DNA of 64,000 nucleotides from Rugalucina vietnamica (GCA_964017185.1 OZ024883.1:44446395-44510394); one strand, 5' to 3'. Positions 32,276-43,528 are shown, counted from the first letter of the stretch. Made by a program: numbers and translations. Notes: generated from the letters alone by a model not told the origin.

Positions 32276-32520
32276 CAGAGGACCGATGCTTCTGAGAGCG
32301 CTCACCTAACACATGAACTTTGAGCATTTGCTTACCATGAACAGACAGAACTGCATCAAGTTGATGGGCTTGACGGACCAGAATACTACATACCAAGTTT
32401 CATAGAAAACGACACTGATGTCATTTTCTGTGGGTTTTTACCTATAGATATAAGCATGGTCGCATTTTGGTCATGAGACCATCATATTTGTAAATTTTCA
32501 TTTTCTAGTACCTAGGAGAT
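32276..32520 (-). repeat. Truncated AGCTCACC-family fragment
   Basis: AGAGGACCGATGC...GCGCTCACCT resembles the distal terminus of element D, followed by ACTACATACCAAGTTTCATA and TTGGTCATGAGACC module text, without further units. Confidence 0.5.
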
Positions 32521-33215
32521 TACATAACAAGAGGACCAATGGTCCTGTAAATGCTCACCTGAGAACTGGGATATGCAACCTAAGCTGACCTTGCCATAAA
32601 ATAGGTCAAGGTCATCCAAGGGTTATGATATACAAACTTTGTAGAGCTGTATTCATTGATGCTTCAAGCCAAGTTTCAAAATCAAAGGCCTTCTGGTTCT
32701 GAAGAAGATTTTTAAAGTTTCTTTGCTGTTCATAGTGATGGCGGCCATCTTGGTCATGTGACCTTGACCATTTATATAAACTTTCATTCTCCCTTCCTAA
32801 GAATACTCAACAAGACCTTTGGCTTTGATTGGCCAAGCAGTTTAAGAGAAAAAGATCTTTCTTATGGTAACATACATGTATATTGCCCCGGGGTGGGGGC
32901 AGACCTGCCCCTGGGGTCCTTTTTTTTTCAGAATCATAAATATTCAGTCCATTAGCCCATTTCAATAAAGTTTTTCCTGTAAAATGACATTTTGACAATT
33001 TTCTCCATTCAAATGCATGGACGACCTATGTTGACCTTGCCGTAAAATAGGTCAAGGTCATCCCAGGGTCATGATTTATATGAACTTTGTAGAGCTCTCC
33101 AGAGCTCCTCACTCTGATGCTTCATGCCAAGTTTCAAAATCATAGGCCTTCTGGTTCTGGGGAAGAAGATTTTTGAAGGTTTTTGCTATTTATAGCCATG
33201 GTGGCCATTTTGGTC

Positions 33216-34114
33216 TGAATCTGAATCTGAATAGTTTACTGGTGACACGCCAAATGACATTATTTCACCAGGGGGTTCGGATGGGGGAGAAATTAGTCCC
33301 TTGAACGCACGAGAGAAGCGAACTTGGACACACAATCATCTGACATTTCAGCAGTAGAAAACAGAGAGTCAGGGAGGTCATTCCAGTCCCTGATAGTCTG
33401 GGGAAAGAAACTACATTTATAGGCCTCTATACTAGCAGATGGAAGCTGAAATGCCTTGGAGTGACTATTTCTACAACGCCTAGTCTTTGGGATAAGGTCA
33501 TCTGTAGGTATTCTGGCTTTATCCTTCAGACCTTTGTATAGTAATATAAGTCGATTATCCGTCCTCCTTTTCTTGAGAGATTCCCATTTGAGTTGTTCAA
33601 GAATGCCAGTCATACTACCTTCCTCGAAAGTATAATTCCTAGTTACAAATCTAGCGGCACGATTCTGTACCTTCTCCAATTCCTCCTGGAGGCATTTAGT
33701 ATGAGGATCCCAAACAGAACTTCCATATTCCAGGACTGGGCGCACCAGACCTTTATAAGCTGCTTCTTTAACATCTTGGGGGCAAGAAAATAAGTTTCTC
33801 CTCAAGAATCCAAGTGTTCTGTTGGCTTTAGTACAGATATTATTGATAAGGGTATTCCACTTGAGGTCATTTGTAATTGTTACACCTAGATATTTAATGC
33901 TATCAACATTTTCCAATACCGTTCCCTGGAGGGTGTACGAGGCTTCAATTTTATTTATCCGCTTATTTGTCAGCTGCATCATGTTGCATTTGACAGGTTG
34001 AAATCTCATGCCCCATTTTCGGGCCCAGCTCCCTAAAAGGTCAATGTCTTTCTGAAGTTTCAATGTATCTTCTACTGTTCTAATTTCACGGTAACAAACA
34101 CAGTCATCAGTTTA
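33216..34114 (-). mobile_element. 5'-truncated non-LTR retrotransposon with TSD
   Basis: Inserted in element D with TTGGTC duplicated at 33210-33215 and 34115-34120. In the element's own orientation the 3' end is a short (ATTCAG)n tail (CTATTCAGATTCAGATTCA on the minus strand), with no poly(A). The 5' truncation falls exactly at the reverse-transcriptase catalytic motif. Simple-repeat tails and truncation are typical of CR1/L2/jockey-like target-primed insertion. Confidence 0.9.
33293..34111 (-). pseudogene. Reverse transcriptase C-terminal fragment (non-LTR, CR1/jockey-like)
   Basis: The open minus frame begins, directly after a junction stop, with TDDCVCYREI: the two aspartates of the RT palm motif C (normally F/Y-A-D-D) are the first residues kept. 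The thumb and C-terminal region follow with DLLGSWARKWGMRFQPVKCN, IKYLGVTITNDLKW, RPVLEYGSSVWDPH, VQNRAARFV, RRTDNRLILLYKGL and IRDWNDLP, and a TAA stop at 33293-33295. About 270 codons are intact without frameshift, so the insertion is fairly young. Missing are the endonuclease domain and the fingers and most of the palm, so it cannot encode an active enzyme. No start codon is needed, and the TTG at 34061-34063 is just an internal leucine. Confidence 0.92.
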
Positions 34115-34786
34115 TTGGTCATGTGACCTTAACTTTTTATATTAACTTTCATTCCCCCATCCTAAGGATACTACATAAAAAATTGGCTATGATTGGTTGA
34201 GCAGTTGCTGAGAAAATTAAGTTTAACATTTAATTTGTAAATGACCTTTGGTCAAGGTCAAGAAATGACCTTGACCTTTAATACTCACATCACTTCAATA
34301 GCTCAACATGTTGTCTGTATCTACAAACTTTCAGGCCACTGGCTACAAAACTTCCTGAAACTTTCAATGTTTTCACATTTTTTCATTGAAAAGCCTTTGT
34401 AACCAAAATTGACCTTGCCGTAAAATAGGTCAAAGTCAACCCAAGGTCATGATTTATATAAACTATGATGGGCCAGAGTCCCCAATGCTACATACCAAGT
34501 TTCATTGAAATTGGTCCACCGGTTCCAGAGAAGAAGATTTTTTTATGGTTTTTACCATATATGGGCATGGCGGCCATCTTGGTGATGTGACCTGGATCAT
34601 TTATATAAACTTTTGTTCCCCCTTCCTAAGGATGCTCCACAGCATTTTGACTTTGATTGGCCCAGTGGTTTCAGAGGAGATCTTTGAAATTGTGGACGGA
34701 CGACGACGATAGACGACGGATGGATGCCGGAGCATGGCCATCCTATAAGCGCACCTTGTGAGCCTTCGGCTCAGGTGAGCTAAAAA

Positions 34787-36040
34787 TATGGCTAAAATGG
34801 AACATTGTTTTCTGCGAAAAACCAAGTTTTTAATTATGATATTTGAGGAGGCTCCAAACAAATTTCCATGGGTAACTAAACCAGCAATTTTTAACATTTA
34901 CTCTGCCTTCTCCCCAATCAAAATCAGGTGACTGACACAGAAAAGGGTGGCGAATTTCTGTACGTTACCAAAGATATGGGCCTCTAAAAGGAGATCAAAA
35001 CAATATTTCTTTGCAATATTATTAATCCTTTAATCACTTGTTAGCACCCCACTTCCTTTGACAACTCCTACCCTGTTCCCCTAGGATGTTTCCCACTTAA
35101 TTTGTATGCAACTCCATTTGACCTTGCCATAAAGTATGTCGAAATCATCCCAAGATCTTATCTTAATAAGGCTGGAGTCCAAAATGCTATGTAAAGTTCA
35201 AGAACATGTGACTTAATGATCTTGAGATGATCACAATGAAATCACTCTGTACCCTTTTTTCACATTTAAAGGCAAGTGTGAATTTAGTCTAGGTAATCCA
35301 AAGGTCATCATTTATATACTCCTTAGCTACATTCCCTGATGCTACATGCAAAATATCAAGAACATAGTACTTTGGCTTTTTGAGAAAAATATTTTAACAA
35401 GGCTCCAAACTCAGCAGGGATACAATTTTGACAACAGGGACAAGCTAGGCCTCTAAAAAATGAAAATCAAGAAGGCAGCCAAATACTCAATGGCTCCACT
35501 TATAATCAAGCTATATTTTGTTGATTTGTTGAGGCCCTTGAGTGTTAGAAGCTGAGAGACCTTGTCATTTAAGGTTTAAGGGCCTGTCACACACAAGTGT
35601 GGACTCCAACATGCTACGAGTAAGTGCAAGTTATAACTTGCCCCATGTCTCCACTAATTGCCATGAGTTAAAGAATCTTGTTAAAAAGTACCCTACAATT
35701 TGCATGAGACATGCCTATGAATTTGACGGCAAAATATCAGTAGATTACTGCGAATTCATAAAAATTATAACAACACTTGTATAAGTTCTGCAATATGAGT
35801 ACGAGATGGGCACAACATTTCTGCCAATTTTCTACAAGTTGTTGCATGTATGTAAGAGTTCTGCATGACAATTCATCAGTCACTACAAGTTAACTACAAT
35901 ATACTGTGACATGTATACCAGATAAGTATGACAGCGTAACGGTCATCCTTGACTTAACATGATACCAAACAACTTCAATGCATTTTAGAATAAATAAAAG
36001 TGCTTTTGGTGTACACATGTATGTGCATTATCATATTTAT
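34787..36040. other. Unassigned degenerate repeat region
   Basis: Scattered module-like text (TGACCTTGCCATAAAGTATG, AAGGTCATCATTTATATACTC) suggests old AGCTCACC-family copies to about 35400. At 35577 TTAAGGGCCTGTCACACACAA resembles the left end of the GTCACAC-type elements, but no matching right end was found. The 80-codon frame at 35542-35784 is not supported. Confidence 0.45.
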
Positions 36041-36715
36041 TTCTAAGTCTGTGACCTTGACCTCAAGGTCACTTAAGTGGGTACAGATGGAACAGCATAA
36101 AATTTCTGACCACTATCTGGCAACAGGCATAGTATCAACAAGATCAATCCACATGTTCACGAGATACAGACTTCTCAAAACTTAAACATAAAATCTGAAG
36201 TCCGTGACCTTGACCTCAAGGTCACTGAGGTAGGTTGGGATGGTACAGCATAAAATTTCAAACCAACAACAGGCATAGTATCAACTAGATCCATCCGAAA
36301 GATTTCTAAAAACTTTAACCAAAAATGTTGACATAAAATTTCTAAGTCCATGACCTTGAGCTCAAGGTCACTGAGGTGAGTCAGGATGGTACAGCACAAA
36401 TCTTCAGACCAATGATTATAATAACAGGCATAGTATGAACTAGATCCATCTACAAGTTCAAAAGATATAGACTTCTAAAAACGTTAATCAGAAACTTAAA
36501 CATAAAATTTCTAAGTCTGTGACCTGGGTCAGGATGGTACAGCATAAAACTTAAGACCAATATCTAACAACAGGCAAAGTATCAACTTAATCCATCCACA
36601 TGTTCAAGAGATATAGACTTCTAAAAACTTCAACCAAAAACTTTAAAATTTGATGCAGACGTCGACAAGACTGCAATAGCTCTTCCTGTACTTTCGTACA
36701 GGCGAGCTAAAAAGG
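36040..36715 (+). mobile_element. Module element E1 (GACCTTGACCTCAAGGTC modules), left end lost
   Basis: About four ~150-bp units marked by TGACCTTGACCTCAAGGTCA at 36054 and 36207; the 36351-36370 version TGACCTTGAGCTCAAGGTCA is a perfect 20-bp palindrome. The units share GGATGGTACAGCATAAAA and AAGTTCAAAAGATATAGAC. It ends with GACTGCAATAGCTCTTCCTG-TACTTTCGTACAGGCGAGCTAAAAA, a hairpin (CCTGTAC/GTACAGG) just before GAGCTAAAAA. The GAGCTGTCGC start is absent. Confidence 0.7.
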
Positions 36716-36939
36716 TTCTGAATTTTATGGCTATGGTTCAGCACCTTTTAGAGCATGTACCTGGCTTGTCATTGAGCTCTCTGTAACATGGGTAATGTAT
36801 CTGGTAATCATGGCAATCAGGAGACATTAAGCAAGGGATGACTCTCTTCCTCCACTCCATCTTTGTTGCTTATGCCAATGTCCTTGAAAATAGAAGACAG
36901 CCTGTACAAAGAGTCAATATTTGTATCAGGCCGATTATA

Positions 36940-37558
36940 GGCCTTCTGGTTCTGGAGAAGATTTTTAAAGTTTTTTGCTATTTATACATGTAGCCATGGC
37001 AGCCATCTTGGTCATGTGACCTAAACCATTCATATAAACATTCCTTCCCCCTTCCTAAGGATGCTCCACGTGAAGTTTGGCTTTGACTGACCAAGCTGTT
37101 TCAGAGAAAATGTTTCAATATTACGATGATATACATGTATTTACCCCAGGGGCAGGGGCAGACAACCCCTGGGGCCAAAGTTTTTACATAAACATAAATA
37201 ATCTTGCCATTTGCTCATTCCCAGCAAGCTTTTAGCAATAAAATGGCATTTTCTCATTTTTTCGCCATTCAAATGAATTGGTGACCTAAGTTGACCTTGT
37301 CAAAAATAGGTCAAGGTTGAAGGTTTTTGCTTTTTATAGCCATGGCTGCAATCTTGGTCATGTGGCCTTGACCATTTATATCTTTTTGTTCCCCCTTCCT
37401 CACGATATTCCAAATGAAGTTTGGATTTGATGGGTCAAGGGGTTTCAGAGGAGATCTTTAAAATTGTGGACAGACGGATGGACGACGATGACGGACAGCG
37501 GAGCATGAGTATCCTATAAGCTCATCTTGTGAGCTTTATGGATCAGGTGAGCTAAAAA
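36940..37558 (-). mobile_element. Module element F (truncated AGCTCACC family)
   Basis: One and a half units (GGCAGCCATCTTGGTCATGTG near 36988, then TTGGTCATGTGGCCTTGACC near 37353), then GGACAGACGGATGGACGACG and the hairpin CTCATCTTGTGAGC...TCAGGTGAGCTAAAAA. The distal palindromic end is missing. Confidence 0.65.
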
Positions 37559-38035
37559 TGAGCCTCCAAATTGTACTATTCGTGTTTGTTTGTATGCATA
37601 GTAAGACTCCACTTTCACCTAAAAAGTATGAATGTGTGTGTGCGAGTCTCTGTGTATATGTATGTATAAAAATGGGACTCCAGTTTGTACTGTTCATGTT
37701 TGTCTGTATGCATGGTAAGACTCCACTTTCACCTAAAATGTATGAATGTGTGTGTGTGAGTGTCTCTTTGTGAATGTATGCATAAAAATGGGACTCCAGT
37801 TTGTACTATTCATGTTTGTTTGTATGCATAGTAAGACTCCACTTTCACCTAAAATGTATGAATGTGTGTGTGTGTGTGTGAGTCTCTGTGTGTATGTATG
37901 TATAAAAATTGGACTCCAGTTTGTACTACATATTCAATATTCATGTTAGTTTGTATGCATAGAAAGACTCCACTTTAATCAAAAATGTATGAATGTGTGT
38001 GTGTGTGTGAGTCTATGTGTGTATGTTTGTACAAT
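37556..38035 (+). repeat. ~118-bp tandem array with (TG)n
   Basis: Four units of ATGGGACTCCAGTTTGTACT, TTTGTATGCATAGTAAGACTCC, CACTTTCACCTAAAATGTATG and AATGTGTGTGTGTGAGTC, spacing about 114-120 bp. It starts immediately after the GAGCTAAAAA end of element F, and one more partial unit follows element E2 at 39003. Repeated methionine-rich frames are artefacts of the period. Confidence 0.85.
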
Positions 38036-38040
38036 ATAAA

Positions 38041-39005
38041 AGAGCTGTCGCAGGACAGCGTAGCTCGCCTGACTTGTGCTTTGCCCCAAAATCTATCAAA
38101 ATCTATGACCCATGACTTTGACCTCAAGGTCACTCAGGTGGGTCGTGATGGTACAGCATAAAACTTAAGACCAATATCTATAAATATGCAAAGTATCAAC
38201 TTGATACAGTACATGTTCAAGAATTATAGACTTATAAGTTTAACCAAAACTTACAAACTTTCCAAGTCTGTGACCTTGACCTCCATGTCATAAAGGTGGG
38301 TAATAAAAACTAATAATGGTACTGCATAAAACTTGATACCAATACCTATCAACCTGCAAATTATAGACTTGATCCATCAACATGTTCAGGAGATATAGAC
38401 TTATAAAACTTTAACCAAAAGCTTAACACAAAATTTCATAGTCTGTGGCCTTGACCTCAATGTCACCCAGGGTGAATCATGATGGTATAGCATAAAACTT
38501 CAGACCAATATCTACCAACATGCAAAGTATCAACTTGATCCATCATTATGTTCAAGAGATACAGACTTAGAAAGATTTAACCAAAAGCTTTACACAAAAT
38601 TTCCAAGTCTGTGGCCTTGACCTCATTGTCACCCAGGGTGAGTCCTGATGGTACTGCATACAACTTCAGACCAACATGCATAGTATCAACTTGATCCATT
38701 AACATGTTCAAGAGATAGACTTATATAAACTTAAACCAAAAACTTTAACACAAAATTTCTGAGTCTGTGACCTTGACCTCAAGGTCACCTAGGGTGGGTC
38801 ATGATGGTACTGCATAAAACTTCAGACCGATATCTACCAGCATTCAGAGTATCAACTTGATCCATCATCATGTTCAAGAGATATAGACTTATAAAAACTT
38901 AAACCAAAAACTTTAACATTTGAGCAACGCGGACGCGAACGAGAATGCCGATGCCAGGGTGACTGCAATAGCTCTTCCTGTACTTTCGTACAGGCGAGCT
39001 AAAAA
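38041..39005 (+). mobile_element. Module element E2, both termini present
   Basis: Left end AGAGCTGTCGCAGGACAGCG-TAGCTCG is a hairpin (GCTGTC/GACAGC). The body has five units of 156-174 bp with TGACCTTGACCTCAAGGTCA (best at 38768-38787) and CATGATGGTACTGCATAAAAC, then a GCGGACGCGAACGAG tract. The right end is GACTGCAATAGCTCTTCCTG-TACTTTCGTACAGGCGAGCTAAAAA. It interrupts the 118-bp array at an A-run, with AATATAAA on the left and AAAAATGGGACTCC on the right. No protein is encoded. Confidence 0.8.
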
Positions 39006-39052
39006 TGGGACTCCAGTTTGTACTCTGCATGTTTTAGCCTTAGGCCTACAAT

Positions 39053-39165
39053 ATATGAGCCGCTACTTGACAAAACAAACAATGTCATTTACGACACAAA
39101 CAAGGCTGTGCAGCCACAGAAGATGGCTAGAGGCTGGAAATTTTAGATAATTTAGAACAGTCAGA
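39053..39165 (+). repeat. Hairpin MITE family H, copy 6 (5' half)
   Basis: ATGAGCCGCTACTTGACAAAA, ACGACACAAACAAGGCTGTG-CAGCCACAGAAGATGGC and AGAGGCTGGAAATTTTAGAT; the hairpin and 3' half are absent. Confidence 0.7.
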
Positions 39166-40260
39166 AGTTTGGCACAGTTTCTTCAGCGCAATCATGGAAA
39201 AGTTAGAAACTGAAAGTTAAGAATGATTTTATTCTGTTTATTGGGAGTTAGAGATTGAAATAGATCAGCTCTAGCAGTGAACTGTTGATAATAATTCACT
39301 GTAAGTCAGTTGTACCCAGATAAATCACTCCTGAAGCAATACCTGTTTATTTAGTTTTGGCTGTTGTAGGGCATGTAAAATAAGTTTGGTCCCTTTTTCA
39401 TGCCTCTCAGGTCCTATCTCTGTTACAGCAGGCTCTGGAATAGACACAGTTAAAATGAATTATAAACCTCATTTTACTGAGTAGACTTGCCTATCATTAT
39501 ATACCAAGCGTCAATGAGAAGTTACCACCAAAATTTTGATATTTTGAAAATATAAAATTTCTTTCAAAAATTTAAGATCAATTCACGATTCTGGTCAGCC
39601 ACAAATCAATATACAGTATTGACATTAAACAGTTCAACTAGCCCTGGATCTATCGTGCATGTAATGCACATTTTGAAAATTTTGAGAACTAGAAAACCCT
39701 ATTTTCATGAATCTTCATGCCTTTTTATGCCTCTAACACCCTAATTGAAAGCGCCACCAAATTCGTTCAAAATTTTTCATTGGCTTGTGGAATAGAGGAC
39801 CCAAATTTCCGGTAGTACACAAATTTTGCATTTCTATATACATTTCAATGGAAGCTTCTGATATTTGTCAAGGGGTACATATCTTTTCGGCTGTGATGAG
39901 CAAAGTTTTCAATAGCAATGATGGATGGCACTCTCTGCCATGAAAATGATTGCTGAAGTATCAGCAGTTGTATTTTCAGAATGAATCAAATTTTCATGTT
40001 AATTGAACCCGATTCACTGGTAACTTTTCATTAACACTAAGTATAATTTGGGTGAGTCCACTTAAAGCATGTAAAACTAGTTAGGTCCCTTTCTTTTGCC
40101 TCTCTGCTCCTATCGCTGTTACAAAAGGGTAAATAAAGAAGATTAACCCTTTTTTGACAAATGGATTTTCTCACCATTATCATTTGGAGGAGTCCAATTT
40201 CATATTTAGGGGTGCTAGGCATGATTTTTTATTTCCATCCCAGTTTTTGATGAAATTTCG
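39166..40260. other. Unassigned region with a 60-bp direct repeat
   Basis: GCATGTAAAATAAGTTTGGTCC at about 39373 and GCATGTAAAACTAGTTAGGTCC at about 40068 begin two similar ~60-bp blocks that continue through CCTCTCAGGTCCTATCTCTG and GTTACA. About 695 bp separate them. They could be remnants of an older tandem or a terminal direct repeat. No gene is recognised. Confidence 0.45.
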
Positions 40261-40264
40261 TTAA

Positions 40265-40331
40265 GCAAACAGAATAGCCCCAGATGTGACGCCGCGTTCT
40301 GCAGCATCACATCTGGGGCTATGCTGTTTGC
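40265..40331. repeat. 67-bp hairpin, 25-bp arms
   Basis: GCAAACAGAATAGCCCCAGA-TGTGA and TCACATCTGGGGCTATGCTG-TTTGC pair at 24 of 25 positions around a 17-nt GC-rich loop. No obvious associated element. It might be the core of another short MITE. Confidence 0.85.
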
Positions 40332-40369
40332 CCATGCCCCACAAAAAAGGATGCCAGGCTTAAATGAGT

Positions 40370-40480
40370 TAATTATTCACTCTTTCTTTTATCACAACAA
40401 AGGAAAATGGCTGATCAGATCTGCCCCTATGTTTTCACACTTGCAAATTGTCGGTTTCTCATGCAATAGCATGAGAAATG
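40370..40480 (+). repeat. Hairpin MITE family H, copy 7 (3' half, degenerate)
   Basis: CACAACAAAGGAAAATGGCTG-ATCAGATCTGCCCC, then TTTTCACACTTGCAAATTGTC-GGTTTCTCATGC. The 5' half is missing. A partial unit of the 118-bp repeat (ATGGGACTGCAGTTTGTATA) follows. Confidence 0.6.
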
Positions 40481-41042
40481 GGACTGCAGTTTGTATAATT
40501 CATGTTTGTTTGCATGTATGTTCCAAGGAAAGTTTTATGTTCATTTTAAGCCTACATTATATATCTGAGGCCCAACCTACAGGTATTTTGAGGAGGAAGA
40601 TAAGTTGTGAATTTTAATCACCCTATTAAGCGCAAAGAATGCAGTATTATACCATTACTTATACACTGTATACACCATAGTTATAATCATTTTCATGGTA
40701 GATATCCAAATTTGGTTTGAAACTGACAAAATGCAAGAGTTTGCTTTGCTAAGTGTTATCCATCCAAACCTTACAATTTTGAGTTCCGATGGGTATCCAT
40801 CTTGGAATAGACTGCTAAGTGCAAGCCTGCCGCATAACGTTAACCAGTTTAAGTCTATATTCTTATCCATGAACGAGTGGCGCACTTGCATCAGAGAACA
40901 GCCATAGTTTAGAAACATTTTCATGACAAAAAATCCATGAAAATAATGTTCAGAAAGTGAGATGAGATTGTACATAGCTTGCAAAAGGTTGTTGCGAGTT
41001 GCAAGCATCTTCAACTTCAAATCAATGTTACATTTTTATCTA

Positions 41043-42073
41043 CGTAGGTTGTTCGGAAAGTTCGTGTAATTGTGCCATATCTCTCATAATTTTCATCCAT
41101 TGCACCGGAAAGTTGTTGTGCGTGAACTTCCACTTATTCTTAACTGTTGATAGGAAAAAGAAAGAAAAGTGACCATAGAAACCGAAAATACAGGTTGTCG
41201 TGGCAACGTCATCATCAGTACCCGGAGCAGTCCGAAAAATATCACTTTTTTAAACAAAGTCTTAAAGAAATCAACTTAATTTCTGACTGTTTGCTCATTG
41301 CTAGAAAAGCACGTAATCGTCTTGTAATATTTCAACGACATAGCATTGTTTCCTGAAAATTTAAAGTCAATTGGATGTTCCACAAAGAAGTTATGGTCCT
41401 TTATTGCGAGGGTTGTATGGGGGAACCATGACTTCGAACTGTGTCGTTGCGTTGCAAAAGATTATTAACTTCTGTATTTGCTTCATAAACACACACACAG
41501 AAACACTTTTAAAGTTAAATTAGATGGTAAAATAAACTGGAAAACTATGAACAATAGTTCAACATTTATGTACAAATTGTTCGCATGTTTTAAGAGTGGA
41601 ATAAAAGAAACTGGCGGCAATTTTAGAAGCAACCATCCGGCAGTGGAATTGTGTTCCATTCAGAATTGCGAAAAATTGGATGATTCAGCGGAGAATATTA
41701 GAAAAATAGACTCAGGGAGCTGTATCACCACATACTGATACTGGTTACGAAAACTTATAACAAAAGAATGGACAGACACATTAAATGCGTAGATATGGTT
41801 GGTGTTTATGCTGAGAAAGTGTGATCATCGCCAACTGGATTAAAATAAAATTTGACGTTTTCGCAACGTCATTTTGACGTTGGCGTGCTCCGGGTACCCA
41901 TACCTCACCTTTTTGTAATGAACATATTTTTATTATGTCTTTGTGAATCATCTTGGTTTTCACAGCATTTATAGAGGACATGTTGAAGTTAAATTAGGTA
42001 TGTTTCTTTTTGTATTACTATGAATATTAATTGAATGATCAAACAATTTTTCGAACTTTCCGAACGCCCCTCG
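41043..42073. mobile_element. Mariner-like non-autonomous element (TA target)
   Basis: TA at 41041-41042 and 42074-42075. Left end CGTAGGTTGTTCGGAAAGTT-CGTG; right end reads, inverted, CGAGGGGCGTTCGGAAAGTT-CG. GGAAAGTTCG-type TIRs next to TA fit the Tc1/mariner superfamily. A second inner inverted pair (GGCAACGTCATCATCAGTACC near 41200 and GGGTACCCATA preceded by AACGTCATTTTGACGTTGG near 41870) gives a fold-back. No D,D(D/E) transposase was found in the ~1 kb interior; frames at 41147-41356 and 41478-41738 show no recognised motif. Confidence 0.7.
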
Positions 42074-42446
42074 TATAACAAAAACTTACTTGGAAAGATA
42101 TCTTAACATTCTTTAATTGTCTGCTCAACTCTTTCCTTCTTTTGTTCATCAGTCCTGAAGCAAGAAAAACATCATGATAAAATTAACAGTAAACTAATTT
42201 GTTTTGAAAGTGCAAGTGATTTATTTTCACGAGAAGAATTGACGAAAATAAATCACCATAAAAATCCTATTTTGACATACTGCACATTATTGATCATTAT
42301 TCTTACATACGGTACACGAAAATGATTCCCAACAAAAATATTAATCGCGACAAAATTGAAAATAGTTTGGTTAACCCTGAGTATTATTATAATTTTTAAT
42401 ATGATTGTTAATACCATGCTAAATTTCCTTGCTTAATTTGTTATCT

Positions 42447-42670
42447 GAGCTGCCGCATAAGAAAACCAACAAAATGTATAGGCAAAAACAAAGGCGCAGA
42501 TAAGTTGTGCAGTCACTGCACAGCCGATCAATGCCTTTGTTTTGGCTACACTATCCCTCTCCTACTTAAATCTAAAATTTCAAGCTTCTAGCCCACTTCT
42601 GTGACTGTACAGCCTGGTTTGTGTGGGATCTGTTTAAAAACCACATCGGTTTTCTAAGGGCACGGCTCAT
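42447..42670 (-). repeat. Hairpin MITE family H, copy 8
   Basis: Reverse orientation and nearly full length: GAGCTGCCGCATAAGAAAACC, hairpin CAAAAACAAAGGCGCAGATA...GATCAATGCCTTTGTTTTGG (42483-42544), then ATTTCAAGCTTCTAGCCCAC, ACAGCCTGGTTTGTGTGGGA, TCGGTTTTCTAAGGGCACGG-CTCATTTC. Confidence 0.8.
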
Positions 42671-43528
42671 TTCATTTCTAGGAGCTTTTACTTGTTAGAA
42701 ATCCCTAAACATTTTAGATATTTCCAGACTTAAAGTATTCAAAGAGAACACAATATTCAACAAGAACACCTTTAAACCAAAAGCTCTAATCACAGCAAGC
42801 ATTTTGGTACAAATTCCAGAAATAAGCCACTTATATAAATTATGTTTCAATATTAATTATGCATTTGTAATTAGAGCTGCATGACGTCATAAAGCCTCAT
42901 GAATATCCAAGATGGCTGCCTAAAAACATTAATAGAAGAATATTCAAATCAACAAAACTTTCTTAAATTTCATCTAATTTTGATCAAACTTTGTATCATA
43001 CTTTCATGGAGACATGTACATAAATTTAAGATGCATTTTACTTCAACCTTGCCTTTCCCTTCAAACTTAAGAACAATATCAAAGAGAAAGAAATGTGTTA
43101 CCTTGGGGGATCTGTATCATGGAATAAAACATCTGAAATACAGTATGATTACTTTGATTCAGATTTTGGAAGATACTGTTAATAAATTTGTTTTCACAAG
43201 TTATTCATTTTTCGTGATTTTCTTGAGGAATTGTGATTTTCAAAAGAAAGATGGACTGATAAAAAGTTCCATTTTTATATACTTTACATTTTGTATAGGC
43301 CAGTTCTACAATCAGCAAAATTCGTCATGAGTACCCTTGGAGACAAAATCCCAAAATTTAGTAGCCGCTAAAATAAATTGAGTCCCAGGCAGGCCAAACA
43401 TATGCAGTTAACCAAAACTTAGTGCACATACTTGAACCAGCAAATGACCTAAAGCTGTGGTAGTTACAGAATTTCCTGACTAGCTTCAAAGAAAGAATTT
43501 CTGCCATACTCGGGATCCTAACTGATAA
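42671..43528. other. Unassigned region; 143-codon frame not supported
   Basis: TGCATGACGTCATAAAGCC at 42880-42898 contains a CRE-like TGACGTCA, followed by CCAAGATGGCTGCC. An AT-rich 143-codon plus frame runs 42899-43330 (its first codons are MNIQDGC) with no recognisable domain and a composition expected of AT-rich noncoding DNA. It cannot be called a gene from sequence alone. Confidence 0.35.

Larger units (their letters stand above)
32530..34786 (-). mobile_element. Hairpin-ended module element D, with nested retrotransposon
   Basis: Runs from AGAGGACCAATGGTCCTGTA-AATGCTCACCTGA to GACGGATGGATGCCGG...CACCTTGTGAGCCTTCGGC-TCAGGTGAGCTAAAAA. The unit marker GGCCATCTTGGTCATGTGACC occurs near 32742, 33204 and 34572, giving a ~462-bp period once the nested 33216-34114 insertion is removed. 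Same family as A and B, inverted. Confidence 0.8.

Noticed and set aside
41043-42073. Intact mariner transposase
   Set aside because: No D,D34D-type catalytic spacing or helix-turn-helix could be read in any frame, and the longest frames (69 and 86 codons) lack recognisable motifs.
42899-43330. 143-codon plus frame after CCAAGATGGCTGCC
   Set aside because: AT-driven composition (Phe, Ile, Lys, Asn rich), no domain, and the supposed YY1-like motif also occurs throughout the AGCTCACC-family repeats, so the context is not evidence of a promoter.
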